Shown piece after piece: positions 61,094-64,000 of a stretch of DNA of 64,000 nt; position 1 is the stretch's first letter; every line of letters begins with the position of its first letter. Position numbers and translations under genes: made by a program. Under the pieces are notes generated by a model. The model did no database searches and was not told where the DNA came from. It worked only from the letters and a program-made list of their open reading frames with translations. Source of the DNA: Streptomyces sp. L-9-10 (GTDB lineage: Bacteria; Actinomycetota; Actinomycetes; Streptomycetales; Streptomycetaceae); the NCBI RefSeq assembly GCF_004151105.1, contig NZ_PHRF01000048.1:1-64000 (forward strand), in the 5' to 3' direction.

Positions 61094-61245
61094 ACCGCCA
61101 TCCTCTCCCGTGTCCGTGGGGCGGTCCCCAACCGGGCAGACACGAACAGACGTGGGCAGACACGCCCCGGACCCGTCGCTTCACACACGATCCTCACAAC
61201 CTCGCCACGTCAGCCGTGCCGCCGCCGCATAATCTGCGGGGCGCC

Positions 61246-62109
61246 ATGGACTACTGCCCACAGTGCCGTCGGCACCTCAACGGCGCACTGATCTGCGCAG
61301 GATGCGGGACCCCCGCCGAGGAGCTGCGGCAGCACCGCCCTGTCCACCCCGGGTCGCACCACAGCCGCCTCCCGGGCGGATACGACAGGGAAACCGAGAG
61401 TCACGGAGAGTACGGCGACACGCCCGTGAGTGACCACGGGGTGAGTGACTACGGACTTGTCGGTCACGACCGTCCGGACGACCCCGCGCCGCGCCCCGGC
61501 TCCTCGCGCCGCAAGGGCTCCTCCCGCAGAGCCGGGCGGGGGAAGGGCGCGCGGGACAAGGCCCCGCGCCGTACCGGTCCGCGCCGGGCACGCAGCAGGC
61601 GGGGCCGCAGGCTTCTGATCGCCACGCTCGGCGTGATCCTCGCGGCGGGCGCGCTGAGCCTGGCCGAACTGGCGAGGGAGTCCTCGCGCAACGACAACGC
61701 CACCGCCGTGAAGGAGGAGACGCCCGTCGACTTCGACGGCGGTCCGCAGGACACGGAGCGCCCGGTCGCGCCCGACGATCCGGGTGTCCCCACGACCCCG
61801 GGACCGGCCTCGGGCACGAGTGCGGGCGGGAAGGTGCGCACGGACGGCAGCGGCGCTCCGAGCGCGCCGGAGGAGGTCGAGGAATCGCCGTCGGCCTCCA
61901 GTACGCCCGAGACCGGGGAGACGGCCACGGACGGGCCCGAGTCGCCGGGGGCCGACGACCCGGAGTCCGGTACGACCGGTCCCGCGGAGCCGACGGACGA
62001 GCCCACCTCGGACGGACCGACCTCGGCGGACCCGCCGCCACCGCCGCCGCCCGCGCCCTCTCCCACGCCGTCCGAGACCTGTAGCTGGATCATCTTCTTC
62101 TGTCTCTGA
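61246..62109 (+). CDS. Zinc-ribbon, single-span membrane protein with long disordered tail
   Basis: 287 aa from the ATG beginning MDYCPQCRRHL. N-terminal zinc ribbon (CPQC then CAGC), a basic linker, one membrane helix (LLIATLGVILAAGALSLAEL) and a Pro/Ser/Thr-Glu-rich outside tail ending in CSWIIFFCL. Matches the Streptomyces family annotated SCO2400-like. Function unknown. No ribosome site before the ATG. Confidence 0.8.
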   Translation: MDYCPQCRRHLNGALICAGCGTPAEELRQHRPVHPGSHHSRLPGGYDRETESHGEYGDTPVSDHGVSDYGLVGHDRPDDPAPRPGSSRRKGSSRRAGRGKGARDKAPRRTGPRRARSRRGRRLLIATLGVILAAGALSLAELARESSRNDNATAVKEETPVDFDGGPQDTERPVAPDDPGVPTTPGPASGTSAGGKVRTDGSGAPSAPEEVEESPSASSTPETGETATDGPESPGADDPESGTTGPAEPTDEPTSDGPTSADPPPPPPPAPSPTPSETCSWIIFFCL

Positions 62110-62177
62110 CGGTTCTGTCTCCGACGGGCTCTCCGGCCGCGCTCGGAGTGCGCCGGCCGTGGCTCTCGGCGTGGCTC

Positions 62178-62618
62178 TCAGAGCACGGTCTCGCCCAGCA
62201 TCCGCTTGAGCAGGTCGCGCAGCACCCCGCGCTCCTCGTCGGACAGCGCGGCGAGCGGCTCGCGCGCGAAGTCCAGCGAGTCGCGCAGCCGGGTCGCGGT
62301 CGCGCTGCCCTCCTCCGTGGGGGCGGCGAGCTTCACCCGGCGATCGGCCGGGTCGGGCCGGCGCTCCACCAGGCCGCGCGCTTCGAGCCGGTCCACGATG
62401 CCGGTGACATTGGACGGTTCGCACTTCAGCTTCCGCGCGATTCCGCGCATGGGCAGCGGCTCCAGGGACAGCAGCCCCAGGACGCGCGCCTGCGCGCCGG
62501 TGAGGGAGTGCCGTGCCGCGGCCTGCTCGTACTCCTCGTAGTACCGCGCCACGACAGTGCCGATGAGTTCGACGACCTCAAGGGTGAGTGGGTCTCTTCG
62601 TGGAGTGGCCATGGACAC
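62178..62618 (-). CDS. MarR-family regulator
   Basis: 146 aa from GTG 62618 (GGAG 7 bases upstream); ATG 62612 is an alternative. Winged helix MRGIARKLKCEPSNVTGIVD and wing RRPDPADRRVKLAAPTEEG. Its single Cys lies in the recognition region and not at the N-terminal sensing position of OhrR, so it is probably not a classic OhrR despite ohr downstream. Divergent from the oxidoreductase gene with a palindrome between. Confidence 0.9.
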   Translation of the reverse strand: MSMATPRRDPLTLEVVELIGTVVARYYEEYEQAAARHSLTGAQARVLGLLSLEPLPMRGIARKLKCEPSNVTGIVDRLEARGLVERRPDPADRRVKLAAPTEEGSATATRLRDSLDFAREPLAALSDEERGVLRDLLKRMLGETVL

Positions 62619-62641
62619 CAGGGTACTCCGTTACTTGACAG

Positions 62642-62656
62642 CATGAAATATTCATG
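62642..62656. promoter_or_regulatory. Palindrome in the MarR divergent gap
   Basis: CATGAA at 62642-62647 and TTCATG at 62651-62656 flank ATA; another TTCATG half lies at 62669-62674. TTGACA at 62635-62640 just left of it may be a -35 element for the rightward gene. Likely MarR operator. Confidence 0.55.
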
Positions 62657-62751
62657 AGCATTGTTGTTTCATGTGGTGAAGCTTCTCTCGGGTTCCCTGA
62701 CCTGGTACCCGTGGCTCACCGCCGCAGAACTGTCTGAGGAGGCTCCGCACG

Positions 62752-63776
62752 ATGACCGCACTTCCCGAGTCCGGCCGCGCCTGGTTTCTCGTGGCCCGCC
62801 CCCACGGCTGGCCCGAACCGGGCGATGTCGCCCTGCGCGACCCGTGACCGAGCCGGGTGAGGGCCGGATCCTGGTCCGCAACCTCCACTTCTCGGTCGAC
62901 CCGTACATGCGGGGACGGATGAACGACGTGAAGTCGTACGTACCCCCGTACCAGCTGGACAAGCCGATGGACGGCGCCGCGGTCGGTGAGGTCATCGCCT
63001 CCCGCGCCGAGGGGTTCGCCGTCGGCGACCATGTCGTGCACGGTCTCGGCTGGCGCGAGTACGCCGAATTCCCGGCCGAGCACGGCACGAAGGCCGACGC
63101 CTCCCTCGCCCCGCTCTCCGCGTACCTCGGTGTGCTGGGCGCGACCGGACTCACCGCCTACGCGGGCCTCTTCGAGACCGCCTCCTTCAAGGAGGGCGAC
63201 GCCGTCTTCGTCTCCGGAGCGGCCGGAGCCGTCGGCAGCCAGGCCGGCCAACTGGCCAGGATCAAGGGCGCCTCGCGGGTGATCGGTTCGGCGGGCTCCG
63301 ACGAGAAGGTCAGGCTCCTCACCGAGGAGTACGGCTTCGACGCGGCCTTCAACTACAAGAAGGGCCCCGTCAGGGACCAGCTCAAGGCGGCGGCGCCCGA
63401 CGGCATCGACGTCTACTTCGACAACGTCGGCGGCGACCACCTCGAAGCCGCGCTCTCCACGCTCAACACCCATGGACGCGTCACGCTGTGCGGTGCGATC
63501 GCGCAGTACAACGCCACCGATCCGGCGCCGGGCCCGCGCAACCTGGCCCTGGCCATCGGGAAGCGGCTGCGTCTCCAGGGCATGATCGTCACCGACCACT
63601 TCGGTCTGCGGCCGCGGTTCGTGAAGGACGTCGCGGGCTGGCTCGCCTCCGGTGAGCTGAAGTACCACGAGACCTCGGTCGCGGGCATCGAGAACGGCTT
63701 CGACGCCTTCCTCGGCGTGCTTCGCGGTGACAACACCGGGAAGATGATCGTCACGCTCAACGGCCCGACGCACTAG
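62752..63776 (+). pseudogene. CurA-type NADPH-dependent oxidoreductase, frameshifted near the start
   Basis: ATG 62752 (GAGGAGG upstream) encodes MTALPESGRAWFLVARPHGW and PEPGDVALRDP, then TGA at 62845. The correct continuation (TEPGEGRILVRNLHFSVDPY, MRGRM) is in the next frame and runs intact to 63776 with cofactor loop VFVSGAAGAVGSQAGQLARI and YFDNVGGDHLEAAL. One missing C in the CCC run at 62841-62843 explains it. Family: zinc-independent MDR reductases of alkenals or quinones. Confidence 0.85.
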
Positions 63777-63842
63777 GCTCGTCACCAGGCCGCCGCGGTC
63801 CGTGGGCGCGAGTCGCGGCGTACAACAGGAGGAACGCACCGC

Positions 63843-64000
63843 ATGACCATCCAGAAGATCGATGTCCTCTACACCGCCGTCGCCACCGCGGAGAACGGCC
63901 GTGACGGCCGCGTCTCCAGTGACGACGGTCAGCTCGACGTCATCGTCAACCCGCCCAAGTCGATGGGTGGCAACGGCGCCGGTACCAACCCGGAGCAGCT
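63843..64000 (+). CDS. ohr: Organic hydroperoxide resistance protein (start only)
   Basis: The first 52 residues of an OsmC/Ohr protein are visible: QKIDVLYTAVATAENGRDGR, LDVIVNPPKSMGGNG. Thiol peroxidase for organic hydroperoxides; the catalytic cysteines lie beyond the window. ATG preceded by AGGAGG. Follows the oxidoreductase in the same direction. Confidence 0.85.
   Translation, partial: MTIQKIDVLYTAVATAENGRDGRVSSDDGQLDVIVNPPKSMGGNGAGTNPEQ

Noticed and set aside
62178..62618. Calling the MarR gene ohrR because ohr lies downstream
   Set aside because: It lacks an N-terminal sensing cysteine and is divergent from the CurA-like gene, with ohr more than a kilobase away.

Overview
The window is high-GC actinobacterial DNA, almost certainly Streptomyces or a close relative. 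This rests on GTG/ATG starts with ATGA/GTGA overlaps, DUF397/XRE-DUF5753 regulator pairs, an MAB_1171c-type membrane protein, an FbiB/CofE-like protein, a deazaflavin-dependent-reductase-type protein and the style of the tRNA genes. No species can be named from the sequence.

Left chromosomal flank (1-6347): a heterodimeric ABC exporter pair (the first gene is cut by the window edge), an FGGY sugar kinase (xylB-like), a small YtxH-like protein, two nearly identical tRNA-Asn genes with a terminator, and a tRNA with anticodon CAU.

Integrative element (about 6303-52157, about 45.8 kb): the 3' 46 bp of the CAU tRNA gene is repeated perfectly at 52112-52157, giving attL and attR. A tyrosine integrase sits just inside attL beside a divergent excisionase-like gene, and CAGTGGAC direct repeats lie near both ends. 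Cargo from left to right is: a serine recombinase without its catalytic domain; a P450 with an MAB_1171c-type membrane protein and a cut M78-peptidase remnant; a 5'-truncated phage gene and a ParB-like gene; an Rhs toxin with an NS_2-type nuclease end and a SMI1-Lsr2-like immunity protein; a complete type I-E CRISPR-Cas locus (array 1, cas3-cse1-cse2-cas7-cas5-cas6e-cas1-cas2, array 2); a phage head module (TerS, TerL, portal, scaffold, decoration, capsid, connector-like genes) that stops before any tail gene; a whiJ-like regulator set (XRE, DUF397, ATPase) around a perfect 26-bp palindrome; a tgmA/tgmB-like ATP-grasp RiPP pair followed by frameshifted genes; a GNAT gene; an aroE/CofE-like operon; and a DUF4192 remnant.

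Immediately outside attR is a frameshifted tyrosine-integrase remnant in the same layout relative to the att repeat, suggesting an older element used the same tRNA site.

Right chromosomal flank (52700-64000): a small secreted protein, a Ddn-type reductase fused to a hemerythrin-like domain, a macro-domain protein, an ATP-grasp protein, a GAF sensor kinase with a degraded ATPase domain, an MreB-like protein, a zinc-ribbon membrane protein, a MarR regulator divergent from a frameshifted CurA-type oxidoreductase, and the start of ohr.

The most interesting unit is the element itself. A complete two-array type I-E system rides on a tRNA-integrated element that also carries a head-only packaging module and RiPP and toxin cargo. 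A satellite-like (capsid-forming island) lifestyle is a hypothesis; a decayed prophage is the main alternative.
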